A stretch of 64,000 bases of DNA from Oscillospiraceae bacterium (GCA_029006135.1 JAQXGE010000007.1:1-64000); one strand, 5' to 3'; shown: positions 31,637 through 42,373, counted from the stretch's first letter. Numbers and translations: made by a program. The notes: a model not told the origin generated them from the letters alone.

Positions 31637-33525
31637 TACCACAGCATCTCACCGGATTCAATATTATACACATGGCCGTCCCGCTGGATAACCGTAATCC
31701 AAGCACCGTTCCAGAATTCATCCCAGGTTGCTCCATTGCCATCCGGGTCAGGCGTAGGCTCCGGCGGCGCTGTGGGCTCAGGAATACCGGAAGAGACATA
31801 TAACGTAACGGCACCGCCCAGCTTTGCGGTGGTTCCGCCGATTGGGCTCTGGTTGATAACCGTGTCGACTTCCTCTGTGCTTGGCTGTTCCACGATACGG
31901 GGAACAAGAGATTTCTCGGTAAGGAGCTTGCGGGCCTCATCCACTTTCAAGCCGGAGCAGGTAGGAACGATTGCCTCGCTCTCCCGCGCAGCACGAGCCA
32001 CATACATATTCACTGTCGTGTTTCCTGCCACAACCTCGCCCGCAGCGGGGTCCGTAGAGACAACGGTGCCTGCCGCGACGCTCTCATCCTCGGTATACTT
32101 GGTGACGACCTGAAGGCCGCTGTCCAGCAGCGTCTGCTTGGCGTCCTCACTCACAAAAGTCCGGACATCGGGCACAGTGATTTCCTGTATTCCCTGGCTG
32201 ACCTTCAGAGTGACTTTCTGGCCCTCCTTAACCGTGCGTCCCGGCTTTGGATTTTGCTGAAAAATCTGACCTTCGGGAGCATCGTTATACTCATACACCC
32301 ACTTAGCTACAAGCTTGGCGTTATAGTCGGATGCCTGAAACTCATCCTGCGTCATTCCAACAAAGCTGATCAGCTGAACATCCGCATGGTTGGAGAAGAA
32401 CGAGTTGGTCGAATTGGTGAAAATCAAATAGACAAGGATTCCTGCACCAATGACAAAAGCCACCGCCATGCCAAAGAAAATCGGGAGCATCGAGATGCCG
32501 CCTTTATTCTTTTTACTGTTCTTTTTGTTCTTCTTGTTTTTCCCGTTCACGTTTTTGCCTTTTCCTGTATTGGAAGTTCCTGCACGGCGCGCCTGCGCGG
32601 TGCTGACCCCGGGCTTTGTGGCGTTGTTTACCACGCGGCTGATCGTCTTATCCGGATCATCCTGAGAATTGTACTCATATTCAAAGCGAATGCTGGGGTT
32701 GTGTTTGAACGCATCAATCGCATCCAGCATCTCCTTGGCGGACTGGAACCGGTCCTCCGGGCGCTTTTCCATCGCCTTTTCGGTAATTTGCCGCAGTCCA
32801 ACAGGGACATTGGGGGCAATTTCCGCAAGCGGCTTGGCCTTCTCACTGATCTGCATGATGGCAATCGACACAGCGCCCGTTCCATCAAAGGGAAGCTGAC
32901 CGGAAAGCATCTCATACATCATCACGCCGGTAGAATAGATGTCGGTACGTGCGTCTGTATGGTCACCTTTGGCCTGTTCGGGGCTGATGTAATGCACCGA
33001 GCCGATGGCTTTATCACTCACAGTCTGGCTCTGCGCGCGGGAAAACCGTGCAATGCCAAAGTCCATCATTTTGATGGAACCATCTGCCTGAAGCATGATG
33101 TTCTGCGGTTTGACATCGCGGTGAACAATGCCCTTGGAATGTGCATGATCCAGCGCACTCAGCACCTGCGTAGCAAAGTGAACGACCTCTTTCCAGGTCA
33201 ATGCACCGCCGCGCTGCTTCAGATATTCTTTGAGGGTTATGCCATCGATATACTCCATCACAATATACTGAAGTCTGTCTGTAACCGAGACATCGTAAAC
33301 TTTAACAATATTGGGATGGTCCAGAATAGAAATCGCTTTGGATTCATTTTTGAAGCGGCGGACCAGATCCTCGTTATCCAGGAACTCCTCCTTGAGGACC
33401 TTGACTGCAATCGCATTGCCGGAACGAACATCCGTGCCTTTATACACGTTGGCCATTCCGCCCACGCCAATAAGGCTTTCAATCAGGTAGCGGCCGTCCA
33501 GCTTTTTGCCGATGAGATTATCCAT
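31636..33525 (-). CDS. prkC: Ser/Thr protein kinase PrkC with PASTA domains
   Basis: GVGGMANVYKGTDVRSG; IVHRDVKPQNIML; DFGIARFSRAQSQT; PASTA repeats. Confidence 0.96.
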   Translation of the reverse strand: MDNLIGKKLDGRYLIESLIGVGGMANVYKGTDVRSGNAIAVKVLKEEFLDNEDLVRRFKNESKAISILDHPNIVKVYDVSVTDRLQYIVMEYIDGITLKEYLKQRGGALTWKEVVHFATQVLSALDHAHSKGIVHRDVKPQNIMLQADGSIKMMDFGIARFSRAQSQTVSDKAIGSVHYISPEQAKGDHTDARTDIYSTGVMMYEMLSGQLPFDGTGAVSIAIMQISEKAKPLAEIAPNVPVGLRQITEKAMEKRPEDRFQSAKEMLDAIDAFKHNPSIRFEYEYNSQDDPDKTISRVVNNATKPGVSTAQARRAGTSNTGKGKNVNGKNKKNKKNSKKNKGGISMLPIFFGMAVAFVIGAGILVYLIFTNSTNSFFSNHADVQLISFVGMTQDEFQASDYNAKLVAKWVYEYNDAPEGQIFQQNPKPGRTVKEGQKVTLKVSQGIQEITVPDVRTFVSEDAKQTLLDSGLQVVTKYTEDESVAAGTVVSTDPAAGEVVAGNTTVNMYVARAARESEAIVPTCSGLKVDEARKLLTEKSLVPRIVEQPSTEEVDTVINQSPIGGTTAKLGGAVTLYVSSGIPEPTAPPEPTPDPDGNGATWDEFWNGAWITVIQRDGHVYNIESGEMLW

Positions 33526-34267
33526 TTGTTTCCTCCGTTGTTTCCACGCCCATCAAAAGTACCGTAATATTATCCTGTCCGCCCCCCTTGAGGGCACGGT
33601 CAACCAGGATGCCGGGCGCATCAAAAAAGGCTGTCTCCTGCAAGATAAGCCCCAATTCGGCATCCGGAACCATATTGGTCAAACCGTCCGTGCAGAGCAT
33701 CAGGATATCGCCCGGTGTAATTTCGCAGCGATTATACTCCGGCACAATATTGGCCGAAACGCCCAGCGCTCGGGTGATTAAATTTTTCTGCGGGTGAAGT
33801 GCCGCCTGTTCGCGGGTAATCTGGCCGCTGTCCACCAGCTGCTGAACCATGGAATGATCCCGCGTAAGCTGGCGAATGATGCCGTTGTGCCACAAATAAG
33901 CGCGCGAGTCCCCCGCGTGAACGATATGGGCAAGGCCGCCCCGCTGAAGTACGCAGACGCCCGTGGTGCCCATGCCCAGCATATCGGGGTCGGATGTTGC
34001 CTTGTCATACACGGCGCGGTTGGCAATATCAAAAGCCCGCATCAGGAATGCCTTTTCCTCACCCGGATTGACATTCCGAAGCTGACGGTCAAAATATTGC
34101 AGAACCGTTCTGGTCGCAATGCCGGAGGCGGCTCGTCCCCCGTTGGCACCGCCCATGCCGTCACAAACAATCCCCCACCCGGTTCCATCAGTGAGCTGGC
34201 GGGCGCAGTAATTGTCCTGATTTTCCTGACGGCAGCTTCCAATATCTGTGAGCGCTGCAATTTTCAT
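33518..34267 (-). CDS. prpC: PP2C-family phosphatase PrpC
   Basis: TDIGSCRQENQDNYCARQL; GWGIVCDGMGGANGGRAAS; GDSRAYLW. Confidence 0.96.
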   Translation of the reverse strand: MKIAALTDIGSCRQENQDNYCARQLTDGTGWGIVCDGMGGANGGRAASGIATRTVLQYFDRQLRNVNPGEEKAFLMRAFDIANRAVYDKATSDPDMLGMGTTGVCVLQRGGLAHIVHAGDSRAYLWHNGIIRQLTRDHSMVQQLVDSGQITREQAALHPQKNLITRALGVSANIVPEYNRCEITPGDILMLCTDGLTNMVPDAELGLILQETAFFDAPGILVDRALKGGGQDNITVLLMGVETTEETNG

Positions 34268-35358
34268 GGAGCGTCGGTCCTTTCCCCCTGTAAATCGGAT
34301 GTTTGTTGTTTCTGCTGCCGGGCATCTTCCCGGCGAAGCTGCCCGCAGGCAGCGCTGATGTCTGTGCCAAGACGCCGCCGGACAGTGGCGTTCACGCCCA
34401 GTTCTTCGAGCATCTTCTGGAAGCGGCGGACGTTCGCCTCATCCGTTGCCGAATAGGGACTGCCGTCCACCGGATTGATGGGGATGAGGTTGACGTGAGC
34501 ACCCATTCCCTTGATGAGTTCCGCCAGTTCACGGGCCTTTTGCGGTGAGTCGTTGACACCCTTGACCATGGAATATTCAAAGCTGATGCGCCGTCCCGTT
34601 TCCTTCTGGTAACGGCGGCAGGCCGGAATGAGCTTTTCGAGTGGGAACGCATCGTTGACCGGCATCATCGAACTGCGCGTTGCATTGTCCGGCGCATGGA
34701 GCGACACGGAAAGCGTCAGCTGCAAATGCCGCTGTGCCAGCTTGTCAATTCCCGGCACCAAACCGCAGGTCGAAAGGCTGATGTTGCGCATTCCGATATT
34801 GAGTCCTTCCGGGCAGGAAATGAGCGTAAGGAAGTCCATCACATTGTCAAAGTTGTGCAGCGGCTCACCGATGCCCATCAGCACCACATGAGACACCCGT
34901 TCGCCCGTATCTTTCTGGGCGGTATAAATCTCGGATGCAATCTCTCCGGGCGTAAGGTCACGCACACGGCCGGCCTGCGTGGACGCACAGAAGCGGCAGC
35001 CCATCGCACAGCCCACCTGGGTGGAGACGCAGACCGTATTGCCGTAATGATACCGCATGAGTACCGTCTCGATACAGTTGCCGTCCGCAAGCTGAAGCAG
35101 ATATTTGACTGTTCCATCCTTTGACTGCTGACGGCGGCGGATTGCAGGGGCCGCAATGGTGCAGTCCTTTTCAAGCTGAGAAATGAGAGATTTTGGCTGG
35201 TCCGTCATTGCGGAAAAATCCGTCACGAGCTTTTGATGGATCCATTTAAATATCTGCTTTGCGCGGAACGCCGGCTGACCGATGGACTTCATATATTCCG
35301 TCAGTCCCGGAAGGGTAAAATCAGAAAGGCAGATTTTCTGTGCTGCCATATCCATCAA
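34264..35358 (-). CDS. rlmN: 23S rRNA (adenine2503-C2)-methyltransferase
   Basis: GCAMGCRFCASTQAGRVRDLTPGEI; VLMGIGEPLHNFDNV. Confidence 0.96.
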   Translation of the reverse strand: MMDMAAQKICLSDFTLPGLTEYMKSIGQPAFRAKQIFKWIHQKLVTDFSAMTDQPKSLISQLEKDCTIAAPAIRRRQQSKDGTVKYLLQLADGNCIETVLMRYHYGNTVCVSTQVGCAMGCRFCASTQAGRVRDLTPGEIASEIYTAQKDTGERVSHVVLMGIGEPLHNFDNVMDFLTLISCPEGLNIGMRNISLSTCGLVPGIDKLAQRHLQLTLSVSLHAPDNATRSSMMPVNDAFPLEKLIPACRRYQKETGRRISFEYSMVKGVNDSPQKARELAELIKGMGAHVNLIPINPVDGSPYSATDEANVRRFQKMLEELGVNATVRRRLGTDISAACGQLRREDARQQKQQTSDLQGERTDAP

Positions 35359-35397
35359 AAGTTCACCTCTGTTTTATCTTTTTTGCGGAACAACGAT

Positions 35398-36708
35398 TCA
35401 TTTTTTGCGTTCCAACACGCTGACAAAGAACCCGTCCGTGCCTGTTTTGTGCGGGAGGAACACAGTCCCATATTCCCCGGTTTTCATTCCGGCCAAGCAA
35501 ATTTCCGGGTTTACCGTGTGGAAATCCGGGTTATCCTGCAAAAACTGCCGAATCTGTTCCTCATTCTCATAAAAGTTGACTGTACAGGTAGAATACACCA
35601 AACGGCCGTTTTGGGCAAGGTACCTTGCGCCGTTTTGAAGGATTTTTTGCTGTACTTTTTGTAAATTTTCAATGCCATCCATGGATTTATAGCGAATATC
35701 CGGTTTCTTCCCCATGACGCCCAGACCCGAGCAGGGCACATCGCAAAGCACCCTGTCAAACGTACCGAGTTCCGGAAAAAACACTGAGGCATCGCCCTGG
35801 AACGGTCGGGCACAGTGGATGCCGCAGCGCTCAAAAGCTTTTGTGAGCAGCTGTACACGGCCGGGCACGAGTTCCCCGCTGAGGATTTCGCCCTCGTCCC
35901 CCATGCACTGCGCCATGGTCACGCTCTTACCGCCCGGCGCCGCACAAAGGTCAAGCACCCTCATTCCGGGCACCGCTCCCACACTGAGTGCCGCGAACTG
36001 GCTGGCAAGGCCCTGCACATGGAATTCACCCTCCCGGAAAGCCTGCGCAGCCGCAGGCGTGCCGGAAAAATCCACCAGCAGACAGTGTTCCCACGGGCCG
36101 GGGCGTACCGTATTGCCCAAAGAAGTCAGTTCCTTTGTCAGTGCCTCGTCCGAAGTGCGCAGCGGGTTCACGCGAACTGCCGTGGAACGGTTCTGCAAAA
36201 AAGAGGCCGCCATGGCTTCAGCATCCTCCGGATACTGAGCCGTCAAAAGTTCGGCAACCGGGCGGGACATACTGTAATAGGTCACAAGGCGGTCCGCCAG
36301 GTCGGGCCATTCCTCCGGACGGGGCCGCAGAACGGCGGCACGGCGCAGCACGGCATTAACCATGCCGCAGGCGCTGGACTTGCCAAAGGAACGCGTCAGT
36401 TTGACGGATTCATTGACCGCCGCAGACAGAGGCACATCCATAAAGGCCGCCTGTGCTACACCGGAACGGAGGATGGCGCGCACCGGCGCATCCATCTTTT
36501 CAAGCGGTTTTGCGCAGTAGCGCGCCAGCATCCAGTCGATAAGATTTTGCCGTTCGATTGTCGTATAAAAAATACGCGAGGCGAAAGCGGCATCCCGGGG
36601 CGAAAGTGCCGGCGTACAGTGATTCAGCTCGGAATCCAGCACAAGATTGGAATAGCCATTTTGTTCCTGACGCACAAGAGCGCGCACGGCAAGTCGGCGG
36701 GCGGTCAC
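35398..36708 (-). CDS. rsmB: 16S rRNA (cytosine967-C5)-methyltransferase; GTG start
   Basis: VLDLCAAPGGKSVTMAQ; LCDVPCSGLGVMGKKPDIRY. Confidence 0.95.
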   Translation of the reverse strand: MTARRLAVRALVRQEQNGYSNLVLDSELNHCTPALSPRDAAFASRIFYTTIERQNLIDWMLARYCAKPLEKMDAPVRAILRSGVAQAAFMDVPLSAAVNESVKLTRSFGKSSACGMVNAVLRRAAVLRPRPEEWPDLADRLVTYYSMSRPVAELLTAQYPEDAEAMAASFLQNRSTAVRVNPLRTSDEALTKELTSLGNTVRPGPWEHCLLVDFSGTPAAAQAFREGEFHVQGLASQFAALSVGAVPGMRVLDLCAAPGGKSVTMAQCMGDEGEILSGELVPGRVQLLTKAFERCGIHCARPFQGDASVFFPELGTFDRVLCDVPCSGLGVMGKKPDIRYKSMDGIENLQKVQQKILQNGARYLAQNGRLVYSTCTVNFYENEEQIRQFLQDNPDFHTVNPEICLAGMKTGEYGTVFLPHKTGTDGFFVSVLERKK

Positions 36709-37625
36709 AGGACATCCCCCACTTTAAGGCGGCGGCCTGCCGCCCAGGCAGTTCCCGCCATAGGCTTGCCGCCTTCCGGCGTCACAGATTCCAGCGCAAT
36801 TGCGCCTTCACCGCAGGCAACCGTCAGCGGCTTGAGGCTCAGAACCGTGCCGGGCGCGGCATTTGAAGGGTTCTGTTCCAGGCGGCTGACTGCTGCCTTG
36901 ATTTTTTTGCCGTCATATTCAAAAAAAGCCATCGGCCAGGGATTCATGCCGCGTACCCAGTTGTGAATATGCGCTGCGGATTCACCGAAATTGAACCGCG
37001 CCATCTCCTTGGTCAGCGCAGGCGCATGGGATGCCAGACTCTCATCCTGTTTTTTGGGAGTGAGCTCACCCGCTTCAATCAGCGGCAGTGCCTTCACCAG
37101 CGTTTTTGCTCCGATGCTGCTCACCATATCAAACAGTTCGCCGCTTGTCATTTCCGGGTCAATGGACACCGGTTCCACCATCAGAATGTCGCCGGTATCG
37201 AGCCCTTCATCGAGCTGCATAATGGTCACGCCAGTCTGCTCATCACCGTTGAGAACGGCCCACTGAATCGGCGCAGAGCCGCGGTACTTGGGAAGCAGTG
37301 AGACATGAAGGTTGATGCATCCGTATTTTGCCGCATGAAGAAGCTGCGGCGGAATAATGCAGCCATAGGCCACCACCACGATGATTTCCGGCGCAAGCTC
37401 CTGAATGAGAGAATCCGAACTTCCGTCCCGCAGTGTACGGGGCTGGTACACAGGAATCCCATATTGTACGGCCAGCTGCTTGACCGGCGGAGCGGTAAGG
37501 ACCTGTTTGCGTCCCACCGGTTTGTCCGGCCGGGTGAATACCGCACAGACCTCATGTCCTGCATCAAGAATTGCCTGCAAGCTGTCGGCGGCAATATCGG
37601 GTGTGCCCATAAAAAGGATACGCAT
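36705..37625 (-). CDS. fmt: Methionyl-tRNA formyltransferase
   Basis: MRILFMGTPDIAADSLQAI; CINLHVSLLPKYRGSAPIQWAVLNGD. Confidence 0.97.
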   Translation of the reverse strand: MRILFMGTPDIAADSLQAILDAGHEVCAVFTRPDKPVGRKQVLTAPPVKQLAVQYGIPVYQPRTLRDGSSDSLIQELAPEIIVVVAYGCIIPPQLLHAAKYGCINLHVSLLPKYRGSAPIQWAVLNGDEQTGVTIMQLDEGLDTGDILMVEPVSIDPEMTSGELFDMVSSIGAKTLVKALPLIEAGELTPKKQDESLASHAPALTKEMARFNFGESAAHIHNWVRGMNPWPMAFFEYDGKKIKAAVSRLEQNPSNAAPGTVLSLKPLTVACGEGAIALESVTPEGGKPMAGTAWAAGRRLKVGDVL

Positions 37626-37628
37626 GAA

Positions 37629-38147
37629 TCAATCCTCATCCCCGTCATTGGGGTAATCGTCCTCATAGAAGTGCGTGGCGCGGTCCATGATGGTCACGCC
37701 GTTCAGATGGTCATTTTCATGCTGGATGCAGCGGGCAAGCATTCCTTCTGCTTCCAGTTCAAACCAGTTTCCGCTGCGGTCCTGTGCCTTGACCTTGACC
37801 TTGTCAGAGCGGGTCACAGCGCCGTTATGACCGGGGAAGGACAGGCAGCCCTCATACATCTCGTTCGTCTCGGGGCTGAGATACTCAATCTCCGGGTTGA
37901 CGAACTCGATGAACTTTTCCTCGTAATCTGCGGGAATCGGATCGGGCATATCACGCTCATCAAGGCAGACAAAGACGCGGCGCATCATACCGACCTGCGG
38001 GCCGGCAAGGCCGAGGCCCTGTGCATCCGAGAGCGTCTCCTTCATGTCATCGAGCAGAACCGCCAAGCGGTCATCAAACTTGGTAACGGGGCGGCATACC
38101 TTTTTAAGGATCGGGTCGCCATCCTGAACAATCGTGCGAAGTGCCAT
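37629..38147 (-). CDS. def: Peptide deformylase
   Basis: MALRTIVQDGDPILKKVCRPV; GLAGPQVGM; EGCLSFPG; QHENDHLNG. Confidence 0.97.
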   Translation of the reverse strand: MALRTIVQDGDPILKKVCRPVTKFDDRLAVLLDDMKETLSDAQGLGLAGPQVGMMRRVFVCLDERDMPDPIPADYEEKFIEFVNPEIEYLSPETNEMYEGCLSFPGHNGAVTRSDKVKVKAQDRSGNWFELEAEGMLARCIQHENDHLNGVTIMDRATHFYEDDYPNDGDED

Positions 38148-38169
38148 ATTCTTATACCTCCAAAAATTA

Positions 38170-40425
38170 TCAATCGCCGTCCGAGTTGAAATCAATCGTC
38201 ACGCCCGCTTTGGCAGGCAGCTTTTCCTCGGCGTAAGCGTCCAAAGTGCTGCGCATCAGTGCACGGAAAGGCGCATCGTTGCGGCACTTAAGAGTCAGTT
38301 TATAACGGTATTTACCGTTGAGCTTGGCGATGCTCATTGGCGTGGGGCCAAGCATACGAAGCGGCTGCTCGGGGTGGCTGGCAAATCTCTCTGCCAGCAG
38401 CCGGGCGAATCGCCGAGCCGCCGTGTAAACATCCATTTCCTGTGTTCCGGAAAATCCCACCACACAGAAAGAGCAGTAAGGCGGATAAAGAGAAAATCGC
38501 CGGAATGCAATTTCCTGTTCATAAAAACGTGGGTAGTCCTGTGCCGCCGCAAGCTGCAGCACCGGATGTTCCGGCACCGCGGTCTGAATCAGCGCACGTC
38601 CGGGAAGTTCCGAGCGCCCGCCGCGCCCCACGACCTGTGTGACAAGGCTGAACACATTTTCAAATGAGCGGAAGCCCTGACCGAACAGCATGGAGTCAAT
38701 TCCCAGAACGCCGACGAGGGTGACCTTTTCAAAATCCAGTCCCTTTGCCACCATCTGCGTTCCCAAAAGTATATCATACTCCTGTGCGGCAAATCGGGCA
38801 AGCATCTGTTCGTGGGCATTTTTTCGACCCGTGGAATCCTGGTCCATCCGAAGGATACGGGCATCCGGCAAAAGCTCCGCCAGTTCCTCCTCCACTTTTT
38901 GGGTCCCAAATCCGCTGTACACCATTTTGCCGCCGCATTCGGGGCAGACCGTCGGCACGGGGCTGATGCGGTGACCGCAGTGGTGGCAGAACAATGCCTG
39001 CTCCGGTTTGTGATAAACGAGCGGTACCGAACAGTTGGGGCATTTTAGGACCTGCCCGCAGGACCCGCACATTCCTACCGTGCGGTAACCGCGGCGGTTG
39101 AGCAGCAGAATGCTCTGTTCCCCGCGCTCTTTTGTTTCCCTGAGCGCTTCGGCCATCTGGTAACTGACTTCCCGGGGGTTGCCTGCGGCCAATTCCGCCC
39201 GCATATCCACAAAGTCCACGGTAGGCAGCGGCCGTCCGCCGTAACGGTGCTTCAGCGTGACCAGCCGGATGCGGCCGCTTACGGCAGCCTGGTAGGTTTC
39301 CGTTCTGGGCGTGGCGGAAGCGAACAATAAAAGTGAGTTTTCCATCGCGGCGCGTTTTCTTGCCACATCATGGGCTGAATAACGCGGTGCGGACTCGCTC
39401 TGGTAGGTGTGTTCCTGTTCCTCATCCAAAATGATGAGCCCGATATTTTGCAGCGGCGCGAAGATGGCGCTGCGGGTTCCCACAACAATATCGGCGTTGC
39501 CCTGCTGAATCATCCGCCACTGAAGCAATCGTTCGGTGTTGCTCAGTGCGGAGTGCTGTACCGCAAGCCGGCTGCCGAACATTGCCTTAAGGCGGCGAAT
39601 CATCTGCGGTGTTAAGCCGATTTCCGGCACAAGCACCAGTGCGCGGCGTCCCTGCGCTAGCGTTTTTTCAATAAGGTTCAAAAACACCGCCGTCTTGCCG
39701 CTGCCCGTAACGCCGTAGAGCAGTGCGGCGCGGGGGCCGTCCGCCAGCAAATCTTCCTCAAGGCTCCGGCAGGCTTCACTCTGCTCGGGTGAAAGCGTGA
39801 GCGGCTGCGGGTCAAAGGGCACATTCGACAGCAAATCCAGCGGGCGGTCCCGCTCCCCTGCCGAAATGATTCCTTTTTTGCACAGCCCGTCCAGCGTAGC
39901 GCGGGAAATGCCGATTTGCTCCAGTTCAGAACGGGAGCGCGGGCCGGAGCGAAGCACCTCAACGGCCTGTTTCTGCCGCGGGCCGGGCTTTGGTGTCTGC
40001 GGCAGTTCCCCCGTGAGCGTATACACTGTTTCCACCGGGCGCATCATACGGTTCTTTACAACCGGCCGTCCGTTTTCCACACCCGGCTGATACTGTGCCC
40101 CATAGGGAATGACGGCTTTGACTGCCTCATACCAGGTGCAGAAATATCGGTCCCTGAGGAATCGCACAAGCTCCATCAAATCCGGCGTCAAGCGCGCTTC
40201 CTCCGGCGCAGCATCCAAAAGGCTTTTCAGGCGTGCATCGGGCGTTTCCTCATCGCTGACCTCAAGGACCACCGCCATACGGGGACGGTTGCCCGCGCCA
40301 AAAGGGACCAGCACCATCCCGCCGGGCCAAACGGAACCCTTGAGTTCTGAGGGCACTAAATAGGAATAAAGTTTGTCAAAATGGATGGTGGCATCGTTTA
40401 CCGCCACCTTTGCTATGCCGGGCAA
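38170..40425 (-). CDS. priA: Primosomal protein N' (PriA helicase); probable TTG start
   Basis: LLYGVTGSGKTAVFL; DEEQEHTYQSESAPRY; Zn cysteines; GTQMVAKGLDFEKVTLVG; SD GGGAGG 7 nt before TTG. Confidence 0.95.
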   Translation of the reverse strand: MPGIAKVAVNDATIHFDKLYSYLVPSELKGSVWPGGMVLVPFGAGNRPRMAVVLEVSDEETPDARLKSLLDAAPEEARLTPDLMELVRFLRDRYFCTWYEAVKAVIPYGAQYQPGVENGRPVVKNRMMRPVETVYTLTGELPQTPKPGPRQKQAVEVLRSGPRSRSELEQIGISRATLDGLCKKGIISAGERDRPLDLLSNVPFDPQPLTLSPEQSEACRSLEEDLLADGPRAALLYGVTGSGKTAVFLNLIEKTLAQGRRALVLVPEIGLTPQMIRRLKAMFGSRLAVQHSALSNTERLLQWRMIQQGNADIVVGTRSAIFAPLQNIGLIILDEEQEHTYQSESAPRYSAHDVARKRAAMENSLLLFASATPRTETYQAAVSGRIRLVTLKHRYGGRPLPTVDFVDMRAELAAGNPREVSYQMAEALRETKERGEQSILLLNRRGYRTVGMCGSCGQVLKCPNCSVPLVYHKPEQALFCHHCGHRISPVPTVCPECGGKMVYSGFGTQKVEEELAELLPDARILRMDQDSTGRKNAHEQMLARFAAQEYDILLGTQMVAKGLDFEKVTLVGVLGIDSMLFGQGFRSFENVFSLVTQVVGRGGRSELPGRALIQTAVPEHPVLQLAAAQDYPRFYEQEIAFRRFSLYPPYCSFCVVGFSGTQEMDVYTAARRFARLLAERFASHPEQPLRMLGPTPMSIAKLNGKYRYKLTLKCRNDAPFRALMRSTLDAYAEEKLPAKAGVTIDFNSDGD

Positions 40426-40456
40426 ACAGATGCCTCCCTTTTGCGCCCTGCGGGCG

Positions 40457-41026
40457 TTACTGCTGTTTGAGCTTTTCCTCGATAATCGCGTAAATTGCAT
40501 CGGCACAGCGCTCTACCGAATCATTGATTACACACTCATCATAATCCGCAGAGAGTGCAATCTCGGTTTCGGCGCGGCGAAGCCGGTTCTGAATGGCTTC
40601 CTCCGTATCGGTGCCGCGGGAACGCAGGCGGCGTTCGAGTTCCTCCATGTTCGGAGGCAGAATGAATACCGTCGTAGCACCCGGATAAATCCGTTTGATA
40701 TTTCCTGCGCCCTGAACCTCAATCACCATAATGACCGGCGTTCCGGACTGCATAAACGGCTCCACCTCGGATTTGAGCGTACCGTAATAATTGCCGCAGT
40801 AGTTGGCGTGTTCCACAAGGCCGTCCTGTGCAATACATTCCTCAAACTGAGGCACCGTCAGGAAGTGATATTCTCTGCCGTCCTGCTCCTCGCCGCGCCG
40901 GGCGCGGGTGGTGGCGGAAATCGTCTTGTGCAGTTCAGGGTGCTGCTCAAGCAGCGTATGGACCACCGTGTCCTTACCCGTGCCGGAGGGACCCGACACA
41001 ACAAAAAGATACTTTTCCTCGTTCAT
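40457..41026 (-). CDS. gmk: Guanylate kinase
   Basis: LFVVSGPSGTGKDTVVHTLLEQHPELHKTISATTRARRGEEQDGREYHF. Confidence 0.95.
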   Translation of the reverse strand: MNEEKYLFVVSGPSGTGKDTVVHTLLEQHPELHKTISATTRARRGEEQDGREYHFLTVPQFEECIAQDGLVEHANYCGNYYGTLKSEVEPFMQSGTPVIMVIEVQGAGNIKRIYPGATTVFILPPNMEELERRLRSRGTDTEEAIQNRLRRAETEIALSADYDECVINDSVERCADAIYAIIEEKLKQQ

Positions 41027-41281
41027 TTAGCCTTCCCCTTTATTCTCCTCATTTGCAAACCGCCCCATAATTGTTTCCGGCTCAAAGGCCGAGAGCACCA
41101 CATGGTCAGAATCCATAATCAGCACGGCACGGGTGCGCCGGCCGTAAGTGGCATCAATGGCGGACCCACGGTCTCTGGCATCCTGAACCAATCTCTTTAC
41201 GGGTGCGGAATCCGGGCTGACAACCGCAATAAGACGGTCCGCGTTCACCATGTTGCCGAAGCCGATATTGATGAGTTTCAT
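41027..41281 (-). CDS. remA: DUF370 / RemA-family regulator
   Basis: [55 protein letters not shown]. Confidence 0.93.
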   Translation of the reverse strand: MKLINIGFGNMVNADRLIAVVSPDSAPVKRLVQDARDRGSAIDATYGRRTRAVLIMDSDHVVLSAFEPETIMGRFANEENKGEG

Positions 41282-41293
41282 AGTTCTGACCTC

Positions 41294-42172
41294 TTACTCG
41301 ATGTTCTGAATCTGCTCCCGAATCTTCTCAATCTCAGACTTCAGTTCCACCACAAGGCGGGTAATATTCACATCCTGGCACTTGGAACCGATGGTGTTGG
41401 ATTCACGGTTCAGTTCCTGGGTCAGGAAATCCAGCTTGCGCCCGACCGGTTCATCCAGTGCAAGAATCGCGCGGTACTGCGCCACATGGCTGTGGAGACG
41501 GACGGTTTCCTCGTCAATGGCAGTCTTGTCGGCAAAGATGGCGGCCTCGGTCACAAGGCGAGCTTCATCAATATTGCGGTCCTCGAGAATTTCCTTCAGT
41601 CTGGCATACAGGCGTTCGGTATAAGCCTGGACCCGGCCGGCACTGTCCTTCTCAATTTCTCCCACCAAGGTTTCAATCGTGTCAAGACGATTTTCAACAT
41701 CGATGCGAAGCTTTTCACCCTCCACCGCGCGCATGGCAACAAATGCTTCCACAGCCTGCCCCGCCACCTGTTCCACATCTGCCCAGAGTGCATCGGGGTC
41801 TGTAGGAGCGGCCGTCTGGGTCAGCACATCCGGAAAGCGTGCAATCATGCCCACTGTGGCATCGTTTTTGAGGTCCATACGTTCTGCCATTGCCTGAAAC
41901 GCATCGCGATAGCTCTCAGCAAGCTGCCAGTTGACTTTCACCACGGTATCCGGCGCTGCCACGTTTTGGATGCTCAGGCTCAGTTCCACATTGCCGCGGC
42001 TGACTTTTGCCGCCACCAGCTTTTTGAGTTTATCCTCCATAAACGAACAGGTCCGGGGAATCCGTGAAGAATACTCGAAGAAGCGAGAGTTGACGCTGCG
42101 CAGTTCGACGGTGATATCCCGTCCGTTCAAAACCTGCTCAGCGCGCCCATAACCGGTCATGCTCAATATCAT
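41294..42172 (-). CDS. YicC-family endoribonuclease
   Basis: MILSMTGYGRAEQVLNGRDITVELRSVNSRFFEYSSRIPR; ELNRESNTIGSKCQD. Confidence 0.95.
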   Translation of the reverse strand: MILSMTGYGRAEQVLNGRDITVELRSVNSRFFEYSSRIPRTCSFMEDKLKKLVAAKVSRGNVELSLSIQNVAAPDTVVKVNWQLAESYRDAFQAMAERMDLKNDATVGMIARFPDVLTQTAAPTDPDALWADVEQVAGQAVEAFVAMRAVEGEKLRIDVENRLDTIETLVGEIEKDSAGRVQAYTERLYARLKEILEDRNIDEARLVTEAAIFADKTAIDEETVRLHSHVAQYRAILALDEPVGRKLDFLTQELNRESNTIGSKCQDVNITRLVVELKSEIEKIREQIQNIE

Positions 42173-42321
42173 AAAATCTTACACCTCATCTCAAATATGT
42201 GGTGTGCGACAGCACATATATAAAGTTTATTTTACTATTCTTGAGCCATCTTTGCAAGGTTAAGAAGGCGTTTCCGGCAGATTTTTCTCCAAAGCCGCCG
42301 CTTTTCTCTCGGCTGCGCCTA

Positions 42322-42358
42322 AAAAGCCCCGCCCGAATTGGTTTCGGGCAGGGCTTTT
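42322..42358. terminator. Terminator after the cohesin-like gene
   Basis: AAAAGCCCCGCCCGAA-TTGG-TTTCGGGCAGGGCTTTT. Confidence 0.85.
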
Positions 42359-42373
42359 GCTGTAGTTTATTGG

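Noticed and set aside
40373-42067. 564-aa plus-strand ORF
   Set aside because: Antisense to priA/gmk/remA/yicC; shadow ORF.
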